Shown here: positions 45,001 through 54,450 of the stretch, in pieces
Layout: every line of letters starts with the position of its first letter
Position numbering within the stretch: position 1 is the stretch's first letter
NCBI GenBank assembly: GCA_041725875.1
Contig: JBGRQB010000006.1
Span: 1-64,000 of the forward strand
Direction of reading: 5' to 3'
DNA from: JBGRQB01 sp041725875
Lineage (GTDB): Bacteria > Bacteroidota > Ignavibacteria > Ignavibacteriales > Melioribacteraceae
DNA: 64,000 nt
The notes under the pieces: model-generated
Told to the model about the DNA's origin: nothing
The model's input: only the letters and a program-made list of their open reading frames with translations
Database searches by the model: none
Position numbers and translations under genes: made by a program

Positions 45001-46317
45001 TTAATTTTTTTCAATTGTTATAAACTCAGAAGTAACTTCAGTTACTCTTCCGCCAATTGATGCATGAACCTGAGCTCCGAGACTTCCTTCCGGCACCTTG
45101 CCAATAACGTCTCCGGTTCTTACAGAATCTCCTAAACTCACAATCGCATTTGTTGGTGCGCCAATGTGCTGTTTTAACGGTATTTTAACTTTTACCGGAT
45201 TTGGAGAATCATCTACCATTGGAGTAGGTTGTTCATATTTATCTATTCTCAATCTTTTCAGAAGAAGTTTTATCGGAACTCTTCTGTACTCTTTCATTGA
45301 GTGAAGTTTCGGTTCTCTTGTTTGTTTATACTGAATTCCCTTTTCTTTCATAGACTGATTTGCCTGGTCGCAGGCTTCGCGCGGGAACAAACCTTCGGGA
45401 CAGGAATAAAGTGTGCACAATCCGCAAGAGCAGCAGTAAGTTGCAAACTGATTCCAGTAATCTTCTCCTGAAGTAGTAAATTCAAGTGATCTCATTACTT
45501 TATGGGGCTGAATATCATAGCCCATTAAATAGCGTGGGCAAAATTCAGTACAGGCCGAACATTGATCGCAGGCAGATTTTCCGATACGGTTCATATTTTC
45601 ATAAGAACGATCTTTTCTGCTTACCAGATAATGATCTTTAGGAATAATAATTATTCCTGCGCAGGTTTTGGTTACAACTTCATTAACATCATAAGTAAAT
45701 CCGCCCATCAAAATACCACTTATTAAAATTGCATAATCATCAATAGTGGTTCCGCCGACAAATTCAATTAAATCTTTGTAAGATGTACCAACAGGCGCCC
45801 AAAAAGATTTTGGTTCTTTTACCAGACCGGTAACACTCAAAAACTTTTGCGTAACCGGAATTCCTTTTTGTGCATTACTTACGTTATAAAATGTTTCAAC
45901 ATTATTAACAACACACCCAACGTTAAGTGGTATGCCGCCCGGAGGAATTAATCTTCCTGTTGCTATTTGAACAAGTTCGTATTCATCTCCGGCAGGATAA
46001 AAATCACCCATTTCAAGAATGTCAATCTGCGGATTGCTGTTTGTCTCTTTTATGGCATTAACAGCTCCGGCATTTTTCTTTTTAATACCAACAACACCTT
46101 TAGTAGCGCCGGTATTATTCATCATCAATTTCATTCCGTCAAGAACTTCTTCGGAATAATTGACCATCAACTCGTAATCTTTATGGATCAACGGTTCACA
46201 TTCTGCCCCGTTGGCCAAAATATATTCAACTTCTGAACCGGCTTTAACGTGTGTGGGAAAACCACCTCCACCCGCTCCTACAACTCCGGCTTCAAAAATC
46301 TTGTCAGTTAGACTCAT
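45001..46317 (-). CDS. pduS: PduS-like flavin/iron-sulfur electron-transfer protein
   Basis: A 438-residue RnfC/PduS-family protein. The N-terminus VVGAGGGGFPTHVKAGSEVE with AECEPLIHKDYE is the flavin/NADH-binding region, followed by the SLBB-like domain (PVGTSYKDLIEFVGG). Two intact [4Fe-4S] motifs are CDQCSACTEFCP and CCSCGLCTLYSCP. A C-terminal biotinyl-lipoyl-like barrel ends LGAQVHASIGGRVTEV. PduS reduces cobalamin in propanediol microcompartments and docks to PduT, whose gene follows. Its start overlaps the phosphatase gene by 14 bp, so translation is coupled. Confidence 0.92.
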   Translation of the reverse strand: MSLTDKIFEAGVVGAGGGGFPTHVKAGSEVEYILANGAECEPLIHKDYELMVNYSEEVLDGMKLMMNNTGATKGVVGIKKKNAGAVNAIKETNSNPQIDILEMGDFYPAGDEYELVQIATGRLIPPGGIPLNVGCVVNNVETFYNVSNAQKGIPVTQKFLSVTGLVKEPKSFWAPVGTSYKDLIEFVGGTTIDDYAILISGILMGGFTYDVNEVVTKTCAGIIIIPKDHYLVSRKDRSYENMNRIGKSACDQCSACTEFCPRYLMGYDIQPHKVMRSLEFTTSGEDYWNQFATYCCSCGLCTLYSCPEGLFPREACDQANQSMKEKGIQYKQTREPKLHSMKEYRRVPIKLLLKRLRIDKYEQPTPMVDDSPNPVKVKIPLKQHIGAPTNAIVSLGDSVRTGDVIGKVPEGSLGAQVHASIGGRVTEVTSEFITIEKN

Positions 46318-47551
46318 TATCGTTCCTTTTTATTATAACAAGAGTTTTATCATCCTGATACCTGCTGTCGTGAGTTGAAAACTTCACAACATCATCCAAA
46401 ACCGCATAAGTAATTTCGCGCGGAGATTTATCCAGGTTTTCCAGAACAATTTTCTCTAATCGCTCTTCTTCGTACATATCGTATTCGTTGTTTGCGGCTT
46501 CTGTTATTCCGTCAGAATAAATCACAAGCACATCACCCACGTTAAAGTTGAGACTACCGGTCTCGTAACGCTGTTTTGGTGCAGGACCGAGTAATGGTCC
46601 AGTAGCCTTGAGATACTTGATCTCTTTAGTCTTTGAATCTATAAAAATGGGCCAGTTATGACCTGCATTTGCATATAAAAACAAACCATTTCTGTCGTTG
46701 GAAATTTCTCCGTAAAAAAGTGTGGCAAATCTGTCATCACTAAAAATTTTGTTTACCAGATTATTTAATCTGTACATCATTGGAGAAATTTTAAGTTGAA
46801 AAGTGCTTGCCATTCTGATGGCACCCGAAATATACATTGCTTCGGCCGAAGCTGCCAGTCCCTTAGAAGCAGCATCACCAACTGTAATTCCGAGTCGCTC
46901 CTCTTCCTGTCCCACACTTATATAGTCAAAGAAATCACCACTTACAATTTCAGCAGGAATTGTAACACCAAAAATCTCATATCCGTGGAATGAACATTCG
47001 TGATCCGGTAAAATACTTTTCTGCAGTTCTTTTGCTTTATCAATATCTGCAAGAAGATGTTTTTGGGTTGTTGCAATTTTCTTTTCGTGAAGTTTGGAAG
47101 TAAGCACGGTTGCCACAATGTTGAGTGTATAAAGCAATACTCTGTCAATTTCATCTGCATTTACTGCAAACAAATATTTGAAATAAGCTTTTCCGTCAAT
47201 TTTAACTTTTTCCCCAACACCTGATGCGGAATATTTCATTATCCCTTTTTGTATAAGCACTTCGTTGGTTTCGTGGGTAAGAACCGTACGCTGTTCAACA
47301 ACTTTTTCAAAAATATTATTGGTTTCTATATCAAGCTGAAATCCCTTTTGAATAGTATCAACCTTGCCGGTCTGATAAATCAAACTATAAGATTTATTTA
47401 CAGGATCGAGCTCCCAGATTCTTCCGCCGTTGATAATAATATCTTCTTCCACAACTATCTGGTTAAGAACATCGATAAGTAATTCTTCTTCGGAATCGAA
47501 TTTTTTTGATGCAACGGATTCTATGGTTCTGTATAATTTTTTCTGATTCAT
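46304..47551 (-). CDS. PP2C/SpoIIE-type serine phosphatase with GAF-like sensor (RsbU-like)
   Basis: About 415 residues from ATG 47551 (an in-frame TTG at 47557 is less likely). The first ~170 residues look like a GAF sensor (INGGRIWELDPVNKSYSLIY). A helical linker has the AKELQKSILP motif that introduces SpoIIE domains. The PP2C domain has metal ligands in EIVSGDFFDYI, GDAASKGLAASA, IYSDGITEAANNEYD and YQDDKTLVII. Such enzymes dephosphorylate STAS proteins in partner-switching circuits; a STAS protein is encoded at 13432. Its 3' end overlaps pduS by 14 bp, an unusual coupling of a signalling phosphatase to a redox shell module. Confidence 0.92.
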   Translation of the reverse strand: MNQKKLYRTIESVASKKFDSEEELLIDVLNQIVVEEDIIINGGRIWELDPVNKSYSLIYQTGKVDTIQKGFQLDIETNNIFEKVVEQRTVLTHETNEVLIQKGIMKYSASGVGEKVKIDGKAYFKYLFAVNADEIDRVLLYTLNIVATVLTSKLHEKKIATTQKHLLADIDKAKELQKSILPDHECSFHGYEIFGVTIPAEIVSGDFFDYISVGQEEERLGITVGDAASKGLAASAEAMYISGAIRMASTFQLKISPMMYRLNNLVNKIFSDDRFATLFYGEISNDRNGLFLYANAGHNWPIFIDSKTKEIKYLKATGPLLGPAPKQRYETGSLNFNVGDVLVIYSDGITEAANNEYDMYEEERLEKIVLENLDKSPREITYAVLDDVVKFSTHDSRYQDDKTLVIIKRNDNESN

Positions 47552-47575
47552 AAACAACTCTGTTTTAGAAGGATA

Positions 47576-48145
47576 TTATTTTCTTGATCCGGGTTTTTCG
47601 ATCGGAACTCCTTCTTTACAAAGCGGGCACTCTTCCGGGTCGTAAGTTACAACTTCAAGAGCCAAAGTAGATTTGGTAGGTACACCAAAGTCGGCTTTTC
47701 CATTACTTCTGTCAACAATAATACCTACACCAACAAGTTCACCTTTTCTTTCCTTAACAATATCAATAACTTCAAAAACGGAACCTCCGGTAGTAACCAC
47801 ATCTTCACATACCAGAACTTTTTCACCTTCCTTAATTTCAAAGTTTCTTCTTAATTCAAGATCTTTGGTTTTTCTTTCGGCAAAGATAAATCTTTTTCCT
47901 AACTGGCGGGCAACTTCCTGTCCAACACAAATTCCTCCAATAGCCGGAGAGATAACAACATCAATTTCAAAATCTCTGAAATGATCTGCAAGTGTTGTGC
48001 AAATTGTTTCCATATGTTTGGTGTGTTGAAGAACCTGAGCACACTGAAAATATTGATTGCTATGTTTTCCAGAAGTTAAAACAAAATGTCCGTTTAACAG
48101 AGCATTTGTTTTTTCAAAGATTTCGATAATTTCCTTGTTAGCCAT
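47576..48145 (-). CDS. pyrE: Orotate phosphoribosyltransferase
   Basis: A 189-residue enzyme making orotidine 5'-phosphate from orotate and PRPP in pyrimidine synthesis. The PRPP-binding motif is VLVCEDVVTTGGSVFEVIDI; VVISPAIGGICVGQEVARQL and FIFAERK are typical. The C-terminus ECPLCKEGVPIEKPGS, with two Cys, is shared with many PyrE of the FCB group. It is the first gene of a leftward run with the PP2C phosphatase, 24 bp away. Confidence 0.95.
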   Translation of the reverse strand: MANKEIIEIFEKTNALLNGHFVLTSGKHSNQYFQCAQVLQHTKHMETICTTLADHFRDFEIDVVISPAIGGICVGQEVARQLGKRFIFAERKTKDLELRRNFEIKEGEKVLVCEDVVTTGGSVFEVIDIVKERKGELVGVGIIVDRSNGKADFGVPTKSTLALEVVTYDPEECPLCKEGVPIEKPGSRK

Positions 48146-48171
48146 TATTTTTTCCTATTGTATTTTTAATC

Positions 48172-48197
48172 AAACACCAGGCCGAAGCCTGGTGTTT
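48172..48197 (-). terminator. Hairpin after clpC
   Basis: AAACACCAGGC (48172-48182) pairs with GCCTGGTGTTT (48187-48197) around CGAA. It lies between clpC and pyrE, both leftward. The T run on the minus strand is short (TTTGATT), so termination may be partial. Confidence 0.75.
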
Positions 48198-48241
48198 TGT
48201 TAGTTGCAATATATCAATAATTTCAGATGTAAATATAATAC

Positions 48242-50737
48242 TTATTGTTCCTCTTTTTCACCATCTTTTTCTGTAACAAGTTCTTCTTTTTTTACAAAGT
48301 AAAATTCTTCCGAATCTTCCTTCATTTTAACAGTAATTGTGTCACCTTCCTTAAAGTTATCCATCAGCAGCTCTTCTGCCAGCGGATCTTCAATATATTT
48401 CTGGATGGCACGTTTTAAGGGTCTGGCCCCATATTTAGGATCATAGCCTTTTTCTGCAATAAAGTTTTCCGAAATTTGATCAAGTTCGATATTCATTTTG
48501 TTAGATTTAAGGTTTTCAACCAAATCTTTCATTTCGATTTTGATAATTTTCCTGATGTCTTCAAGTTCAAGATTTCTGAAAACAATCGTGTCATCAACCC
48601 TGTTGATAAATTCAGGATTAAATAACTGCTTCATTGCATCTGTTACAGTATCTTTAAGGTGTTTATATTTATCGTTGGATTCTTCGCCTGTAAATCCGAA
48701 TCCGCCTGTGTTTTTAATGTCTTTGGTTCCAACATTGGATGTCATTATAATAATTGTATTTTTGAAATCTACTCGTCTTCCCAGACTGTCAGTCAAAATA
48801 CCATCATCCAACACCTGAAGAAGTACGTTAAATACATCTGCGTGTGCTTTTTCAATTTCATCAAACAGAACAACAGAATATGGTTTTCTTCTTACACGTT
48901 CTGTAAGCTGACCGCCTTCTTCGTAGCCAACATATCCCGGAGGCGCACCCATTAATCTGGAAACCGCAAATTTTTCCATATATTCACTCATATCAATTCT
49001 GATAAGAGCATCTTCGGAATCGAACAGATAACGGGCAATTTCTTTTGCAAGATATGTTTTACCAACACCTGTCGGACCTAAGAAAATAAAGCTTCCTATC
49101 GGACGATTAGGATTTTTCAATCCGGCTCTTGTTCTGCGTATTGCTTTTGTAAGATGAGTAATGGCTTCGTCCTGACCAATAATAATCTCTTTCAGATTAT
49201 CTTCCATTTTCATAAGTTTTTCAGATTCAGCCTGAACTACTCTGGTTACAGGAATTCCGGTCATCATTGAGACTACCTGACCAATATCTTCCTCGGTCAC
49301 ATCGTAAACCTCATCTTTCATTTTGACTTCCCATTCCTGCTTGGCAATTTCAAGATTATTCTGAATTGTACGCTCCTGATCTCTCAATCTGGCAGCTTCT
49401 TCATAATCCTGACTCTTAACAACTTTTATTTTCTCTTTTTTAATCTGATCAACTTCAGATTCAAGTTCAAGAATTTCATCGGAAACATTAAAGTTGCCCA
49501 TATGAACTCTGGAACCGGCCTCGTCAAGAACATCAATTGCCTTATCAGGTAAAAATCTGTCGGTAATATATCTGTCGCTAAGCTTAACAGAAGCATCAAT
49601 AGCTTCATCAGAATATCTTACATGATGATGTTCTTCATATTTTGATTTGATATAATCCAGAATAAGAACAGTTTCTTCAACTGATGGCGGTTCAACAATA
49701 ACCTTCTGAAATCTTCTGTCAAGCGCACCGTCGGTTTCAATATGTTTTCTGTACTCGTCAAGAGTTGTTGCACCAATACATTGAATATCACCGCGGGCAA
49801 GTGCCGGTTTGAACATATTTGATGCATCAAGCGAACCTGAAGCTCCGCCAGCACCGACAATTGTGTGAATTTCATCGATAAACAGAATAATATCTTCGGC
49901 TTTTTCAAGTTCGGTCATAAGAGCTTTCATTCTCTCTTCGAACTGTCCGCGATACTTTGTACCTGCAACCATTCCGGTTAAATCGAGTGTAACAACTCGT
50001 TTATCCTGCAAAATTCTTGGTACTTTTCTGTTGATGATTCTGATTGCAAGTCCCTCGGCAATGGCTGTTTTACCAACGCCCGGCTCACCAATAAGAATCG
50101 GATTGTTTTTCTTACGGCGACTCAAAACCTGAGCAACTCTTTCGATTTCACTTTCGCGTCCCACAACAGGATCGAGTTTATCCTCCATCGCATATTTTGT
50201 AAGATCGCGCCCGAAATTATCCAGCACCGGAGTTTTTGTTTTCTCTACTTTTTTCTGCGGAGTAAACATTTGTCCCCTGCTACTTTCGGAAGAAGCGGAA
50301 CCGCTGCTTAAAAGTTCATTTAACTCAGATTTAACCGCATCATAATTTACAGTAAACTGATTAAGAATCTGTGTTGCTATATTATCTTCATCTCTCAATA
50401 AAGACAGCAAAATATGTTCAGTTCCTATGGAACTTGACTTATATATTTTTGATTCGATCTGGCTCACTTTCAGCACTTTCTCTGCCTGTTTGGTCAGAGG
50501 AATATTGCCAATTGTTAAAGTGCCGCCGGATGTTCTGACAGTTTCTTCAATTGCTTTTTTAATTTTTACAAGATCGCAACCAAGATTACGCAATATTTTA
50601 ACAGCAACTCCCTGGCCTTCTCTTATAATTCCAAGTAGTAAATGTTCTGTTCCAATATAATCGTGTCCTAATCTCAACGCCTCTTCTCTGCTCAGGCGTA
50701 TAACCTCTTGTACTCTATCGGAAAAATTGCCTTCCAT
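48242..50737 (-). CDS. clpC: ATP-dependent Clp protease ATP-binding subunit ClpC
   Basis: An 831-residue HSP100 unfoldase. The N-domain repeats are at about 1-145 (SREEALRLGHDYIGTEHLLL). AAA1 has GEPGVGKTAIAEGLA. A middle coiled coil with a UVR-like segment (SQDYEEAARLRDQERTIQ) is what marks ClpC rather than ClpB. AAA2 has FLGPTGVGKTYLAKEIA, and a C-terminal D2-small domain follows. The ClpP-docking loop should lie in FGFTGEE-like context. No mcsB or ctsR is adjacent. A Bacteroidota-type promoter lies at 50775-50805. Confidence 0.97.
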   Translation of the reverse strand: MEGNFSDRVQEVIRLSREEALRLGHDYIGTEHLLLGIIREGQGVAVKILRNLGCDLVKIKKAIEETVRTSGGTLTIGNIPLTKQAEKVLKVSQIESKIYKSSSIGTEHILLSLLRDEDNIATQILNQFTVNYDAVKSELNELLSSGSASSESSRGQMFTPQKKVEKTKTPVLDNFGRDLTKYAMEDKLDPVVGRESEIERVAQVLSRRKKNNPILIGEPGVGKTAIAEGLAIRIINRKVPRILQDKRVVTLDLTGMVAGTKYRGQFEERMKALMTELEKAEDIILFIDEIHTIVGAGGASGSLDASNMFKPALARGDIQCIGATTLDEYRKHIETDGALDRRFQKVIVEPPSVEETVLILDYIKSKYEEHHHVRYSDEAIDASVKLSDRYITDRFLPDKAIDVLDEAGSRVHMGNFNVSDEILELESEVDQIKKEKIKVVKSQDYEEAARLRDQERTIQNNLEIAKQEWEVKMKDEVYDVTEEDIGQVVSMMTGIPVTRVVQAESEKLMKMEDNLKEIIIGQDEAITHLTKAIRRTRAGLKNPNRPIGSFIFLGPTGVGKTYLAKEIARYLFDSEDALIRIDMSEYMEKFAVSRLMGAPPGYVGYEEGGQLTERVRRKPYSVVLFDEIEKAHADVFNVLLQVLDDGILTDSLGRRVDFKNTIIIMTSNVGTKDIKNTGGFGFTGEESNDKYKHLKDTVTDAMKQLFNPEFINRVDDTIVFRNLELEDIRKIIKIEMKDLVENLKSNKMNIELDQISENFIAEKGYDPKYGARPLKRAIQKYIEDPLAEELLMDNFKEGDTITVKMKEDSEEFYFVKKEELVTEKDGEKEEQ

Positions 50738-50774
50738 AATACACTCCCGTCATTTTACGGAAAAAGAATTAGTC

Positions 50775-50805
50775 TAAATATAATTATTGAATATCCTCAT
50801 ATCAA
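50775..50805 (-). promoter_or_regulatory. Candidate Bacteroidota-type promoter of clpC
   Basis: Reading leftward, TTG (50805-50803), a 20-base spacer and TATATTTA (50782-50775) fit TTG / TAnnTTTG apart from the last base. It lies 38 bases before the clpC ATG. Confidence 0.45.
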
Positions 50806-50928
50806 GATTAATCAAACCAACTTAAAATAAACCAGGCTAAAATAATATTGATAAATTCGGACATATAATCTTAATAAATTAATTGCTATTTAACAATACA
50901 ATCAAAAATACGTTCCTAATCTGCCATA

Positions 50929-50959
50929 TTGTATTTAAAAATTAATAGTTGTAACTTTT
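50929..50959 (+). promoter_or_regulatory. Candidate Bacteroidota-type promoter of floA operon
   Basis: TTG (50929-50931), a 20-base spacer and TAACTTTT (50952-50959) fit TTG / TAnnTTTG apart from the last base, 49 bases before the floA ATG, which has AGGAG upstream. Confidence 0.45.
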
Positions 50960-51008
50960 ATAATCAAATTAAACCCACGAGTACAATAAACTAAATCAGG
51001 AGATACAT

Positions 51009-52001
51009 ATGGAAGCCGTATCAGGTCTTTCTCTTATAGCGATAATAATTATCGTACTTGCATTTTTCATTTTTATCTATTTCGTACCAGTAGGTCTTTA
51101 TATCTCAGCCCTATCATCGGGTGTAAAGGTAAAAATATTTAAAGATCTCATTGGAATGAGATTAAGAAAAATTTCCCCTCATATTATTATCAGAAATCTT
51201 ATTGCTGCATCAAAAGCCGGACTTGATGTTGAAACTCCGAAACTGGAAGCCCACTATCTGGCAGGCGGAAATGTAACAACTGTTGTAAATGCTTTAATTT
51301 CGGCAAGCAAAGCAAATCTCGATTTAGGTTTTGAACGAGCTGCTGCAATTGATCTTGCCGGACGTAATGTTCTTGAGGCTGTTCAGATGTCTGTAATTCC
51401 AAAAGTGATTGAAACTCCTCTTGTTGCCGCTGTTGCAAAAGATGGTATTCAGTTGAAAGCAATTGCCAGAATTACAGTGCGTGCCAATATCGAACGTTTG
51501 GTAGGGGGTGCAGGAGAATCAACCATCCTTGCCCGTGTGGGTGAAGGAATTGTATCAACTATCGGTTCTTCCGAAACACATAAAGCAGTGCTTGAAAATC
51601 CGGATAATATTTCTAAATCTGTTTTGGAAAAGGGACTCGATTCAGGAACAGCATTTGAAATTTTATCAATTGATATTGCCGATGTGGATGTTGGTAATAA
51701 CATTGGTGCCGTACTTCAGACAGACCAGGCAGAAGCTGATCTTAAAATTGCACGTGCAAAAGCAGAAGAAAGACGTGCAGCAGCTGTTGCGGTTGAACAA
51801 GAAATGGTAGCTCAAGTTTCAAAAATGAGAGCAAAAGTTGTTGAAGCCGAGGCCGAAATTCCTAAGGCTATGGCCGAAGCTTTCAGATCAGGTAACCTTG
51901 GTGTAATGGATTATTACAAATTAAAAAACATTGATGCCGATACTCAAATGAGAAACAGCATTGCTGATCCTGAAGAGACCAAAGAAGAGGATAATCAGTA
52001 A
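51009..52001 (+). CDS. floA: Flotillin-like protein FloA
   Basis: A 330-residue membrane-organising scaffold. An N-terminal membrane segment (LSLIAIIIIVLAFFIFIYF) is followed by an SPFH domain with the typical GVKVKIFKDLIGMRLRKISP and TPLVAAVAKDGIQLKAIARI. A helical, Ala/Glu-rich flotillin region follows (AEADLKIARAKAEERRAAA). Length matches FloA of other bacteria. It forms lipid-microdomain assemblies. The last base of its stop is the first of the next start, so three genes (flotillin, unknown, helicase) are translationally coupled. Confidence 0.95.
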   Translation: MEAVSGLSLIAIIIIVLAFFIFIYFVPVGLYISALSSGVKVKIFKDLIGMRLRKISPHIIIRNLIAASKAGLDVETPKLEAHYLAGGNVTTVVNALISASKANLDLGFERAAAIDLAGRNVLEAVQMSVIPKVIETPLVAAVAKDGIQLKAIARITVRANIERLVGGAGESTILARVGEGIVSTIGSSETHKAVLENPDNISKSVLEKGLDSGTAFEILSIDIADVDVGNNIGAVLQTDQAEADLKIARAKAEERRAAAVAVEQEMVAQVSKMRAKVVEAEAEIPKAMAEAFRSGNLGVMDYYKLKNIDADTQMRNSIADPEETKEEDNQ

Positions 52002-52459
52002 TGGAAGATTTTGATTTAGGAAACATATTATATGTTATAATTTTTCTGGTGATTAGTATTTTATCAGCCATTGGCGATAAAAAGAAAAAGAAGCAGAAAA
52101 AGAAAACTCCTAAACCGGCAGCATCAAAACCAAAACCTGCTTCCTCAATGCCCAAACCGGTTGAAGCAAAAAAAGAGAAATCTCCTCTGGAATTACTGGA
52201 GGATATGTTTAACGATGTAGAGCCGGAACCGGAGCCTGTTTACACTCCCCCGGTTTACGAATACAAACCGGAACCAGTTGTTACTGTTAAAAAACAGGAA
52301 ACAAAAATTGATTTGCCGAAGAAGAAAAGCTATATTCGCAAAAGCAAATACTCAGTTAACGGAGGCTATCTTCGTAATAAACTGAGAGATCCGGATACAA
52401 TCAGAGACCTGGTTGTTACTTCGGAAATTTTAGGAAAACCGAAAGCTTTACAGGATTAA
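52001..52459 (+). CDS. Unknown membrane-anchored protein between floA and helicase
   Basis: A 152-residue protein of no family I know. One membrane segment (ILYVIIFLVISILSAIG) is followed immediately by a cluster of ten or more Lys, a Pro/Ala/Lys-rich linker, an acidic and Pro/Tyr-rich middle (DVEPEPEPVYTPPVYEYKPE) and a more conserved-looking C-terminus (GGYLRNKLRDPDTIRDLVVT). The layout suggests a cytoplasmic disordered tail anchored in the membrane. The overlap with floA on one side and with the helicase on the other suggests a partner of the flotillin scaffold. Confidence 0.85.
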   Translation: MEDFDLGNILYVIIFLVISILSAIGDKKKKKQKKKTPKPAASKPKPASSMPKPVEAKKEKSPLELLEDMFNDVEPEPEPVYTPPVYEYKPEPVVTVKKQETKIDLPKKKSYIRKSKYSVNGGYLRNKLRDPDTIRDLVVTSEILGKPKALQD

Positions 52460-54450
52460 TGGCAAAGAGATATAAATTAAGCAGAATAAATAAAACGGGC
52501 TCTTCTGAACAGAATGAAGCCCGTTTTACTATAAATTACAAAGCTGAATTAAATGATTCACAATTTGACGCTGTTTCTTCAATTGACGGCAGTTACCTTC
52601 TTATCGCAGGTGCAGGAACCGGAAAAACCAGAACACTCGTTTACAGAGTTGCCCGACTGGTAGAACTTGGCTACGATCCCAAATCAATTCTGCTTCTTAC
52701 TTTTACCAGAAAAGCCGCAACAGAAATGATGAGTCGTGCTTCAGGTCTGCTTGATGAACGTTGTTCACGAGTAACAGGCGGTACTTTTCATTCTTTTGCC
52801 AATCTTACTCTACGAAAATTTGCAAAAGTTGTAGGACTACATTCATCATTTTCAATTCTGGATCAGGGAGACAGCGAAGATGTAATAAATCTTATTCGCG
52901 GACAAATAGATCTTGCCGGATTAAAAAAACGTTTTCCAAAGAAAAATACGCTTAATAAGATTTTCAGTCTGAGCGTAAACAAAGGAATTCCGGTTGAAAA
53001 TATTATTGAAACCGAGTTCCCCCACTTTCTTGAGTTTTGTGATAAAATTGTTGAAATAAGAAACACATTTGTGCAGTATAAACGTCAGAATAATCTCCTT
53101 GATTACGATGACCTTTTAATTTACCTGAAAGAATTTCTTTTTACAAATTCGCCGGTTGTGGAAAATTTCCTGAGTGAAATTAAATTTTTAATGGTGGATG
53201 AATATCAGGATACAAATAAATTACAGGCGGAAATAATAAAGGGACTTTGCCATTACAACAAAAATGTAATGGTGGTTGGCGATGATTCACAATCTATCTA
53301 TTCATTTCGCGGTGCGAACTTCAAAAATATAATGAACTTCCCCCAAATATTTCCATCTACCCAAATTATAAAACTTGAGCAGAATTACAGAAGCACACCT
53401 GAAATTCTCTCTTTTACCAACAAGATTATTGATCTTGCATTTGAAAAATATCCAAAAGAATTATATTCTTATAACGACAGCGGCGAACTGCCTGCAATTG
53501 TTTCGGCAACTAACGACAATATGCAGTCGCGCTTTATTGTGGATAAAATTCTTGAACTCCGCGAAGAAGGTGTTCCGCTTGACGAAATTGCTGTTCTGTT
53601 CCGAGCATCATATTTTTCATTTGATTTGGAAATTGAACTGAACAGAGCAAACATTCCTTTTAACAAAGTAGGCGGAATGAAATTTATTGAAACTGCTCAT
53701 GTTAAAGATGTTCTCTCTTTTCTTCGTATTGTTCATAATCCGGTTGATTTTATAAGCTGGTACAGATTGCTTCTTCTTCAGGAAGGTATAGGCCCTAAAA
53801 AAGCTCAGACAGTAATAAACGAAATTACTCAGGGCACAATGGGAATAAGAGAAAAACTTCCGAAGGATCAAAGAAAAGGATTAAAGCCCGGAGTTATCGA
53901 GCTTTTTGATTTTCTTAACAAGCTTTATGTTTCTGATAAATCTCCTGCCGAAAAAACAGAAAAGGCAATCGATTTTTATCAGCCACTTTTCAAAAATAAA
54001 TATGATGATTATAACAAACGCAAAAAAGATCTGGAAATCTTTGAAGCAATTGCAGCTAATTATTCAAATCTCGGAACTCTGCTTACCGATATGGCGCTTG
54101 ATCCTCCGCGCGACAGTGTAGCCGATGTTGCACCTGAAGATAAAGATGATGAGGTTATGACATTATCTACAATCCATTCGGCAAAGGGACTGGAATGGCA
54201 CAGCGTTTTTATAATTCACGCTGTTGACGGATTCTTTCCTTCTGCTCAATCATTTGGTAAACTGGAAGAGCTTGAAGAGGAGCGCAGATTAATGTACGTT
54301 GCCGCAACAAGAGCAAAACAAAATCTGTTTATTTCTTATCCGATGAATATTTTTGACAGACATAGCGGATTTACATTTGCAAAACCTTCCCGATTTATTC
54401 AGGGCTTTGATGAAAAAACCGTTGAAGAATGGATTATAGAAAACGAATAA
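52459..54450 (+). CDS. UvrD/PcrA-type superfamily 1A DNA helicase
   Basis: A 663-residue 3'-5' helicase. Motif I is LIAGAGTGKTRTLVYRV, motif Ia LLTFTRKAA, motif II LMVDEYQDTN, motif III VVGDDSQSIYSFRGA, motif IV LEQNYRST, motif V TLSTIHSAKGLEW and motif VI EEERRLMYVAATRAK. All are intact. It is shorter than typical PcrA/UvrD (about 720 residues), lacking most of the C-terminal tail. Likely roles are repair and removal of proteins from DNA. It is the last gene of the floA operon. Confidence 0.95.
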   Translation: MAKRYKLSRINKTGSSEQNEARFTINYKAELNDSQFDAVSSIDGSYLLIAGAGTGKTRTLVYRVARLVELGYDPKSILLLTFTRKAATEMMSRASGLLDERCSRVTGGTFHSFANLTLRKFAKVVGLHSSFSILDQGDSEDVINLIRGQIDLAGLKKRFPKKNTLNKIFSLSVNKGIPVENIIETEFPHFLEFCDKIVEIRNTFVQYKRQNNLLDYDDLLIYLKEFLFTNSPVVENFLSEIKFLMVDEYQDTNKLQAEIIKGLCHYNKNVMVVGDDSQSIYSFRGANFKNIMNFPQIFPSTQIIKLEQNYRSTPEILSFTNKIIDLAFEKYPKELYSYNDSGELPAIVSATNDNMQSRFIVDKILELREEGVPLDEIAVLFRASYFSFDLEIELNRANIPFNKVGGMKFIETAHVKDVLSFLRIVHNPVDFISWYRLLLLQEGIGPKKAQTVINEITQGTMGIREKLPKDQRKGLKPGVIELFDFLNKLYVSDKSPAEKTEKAIDFYQPLFKNKYDDYNKRKKDLEIFEAIAANYSNLGTLLTDMALDPPRDSVADVAPEDKDDEVMTLSTIHSAKGLEWHSVFIIHAVDGFFPSAQSFGKLEELEEERRLMYVAATRAKQNLFISYPMNIFDRHSGFTFAKPSRFIQGFDEKTVEEWIIENE

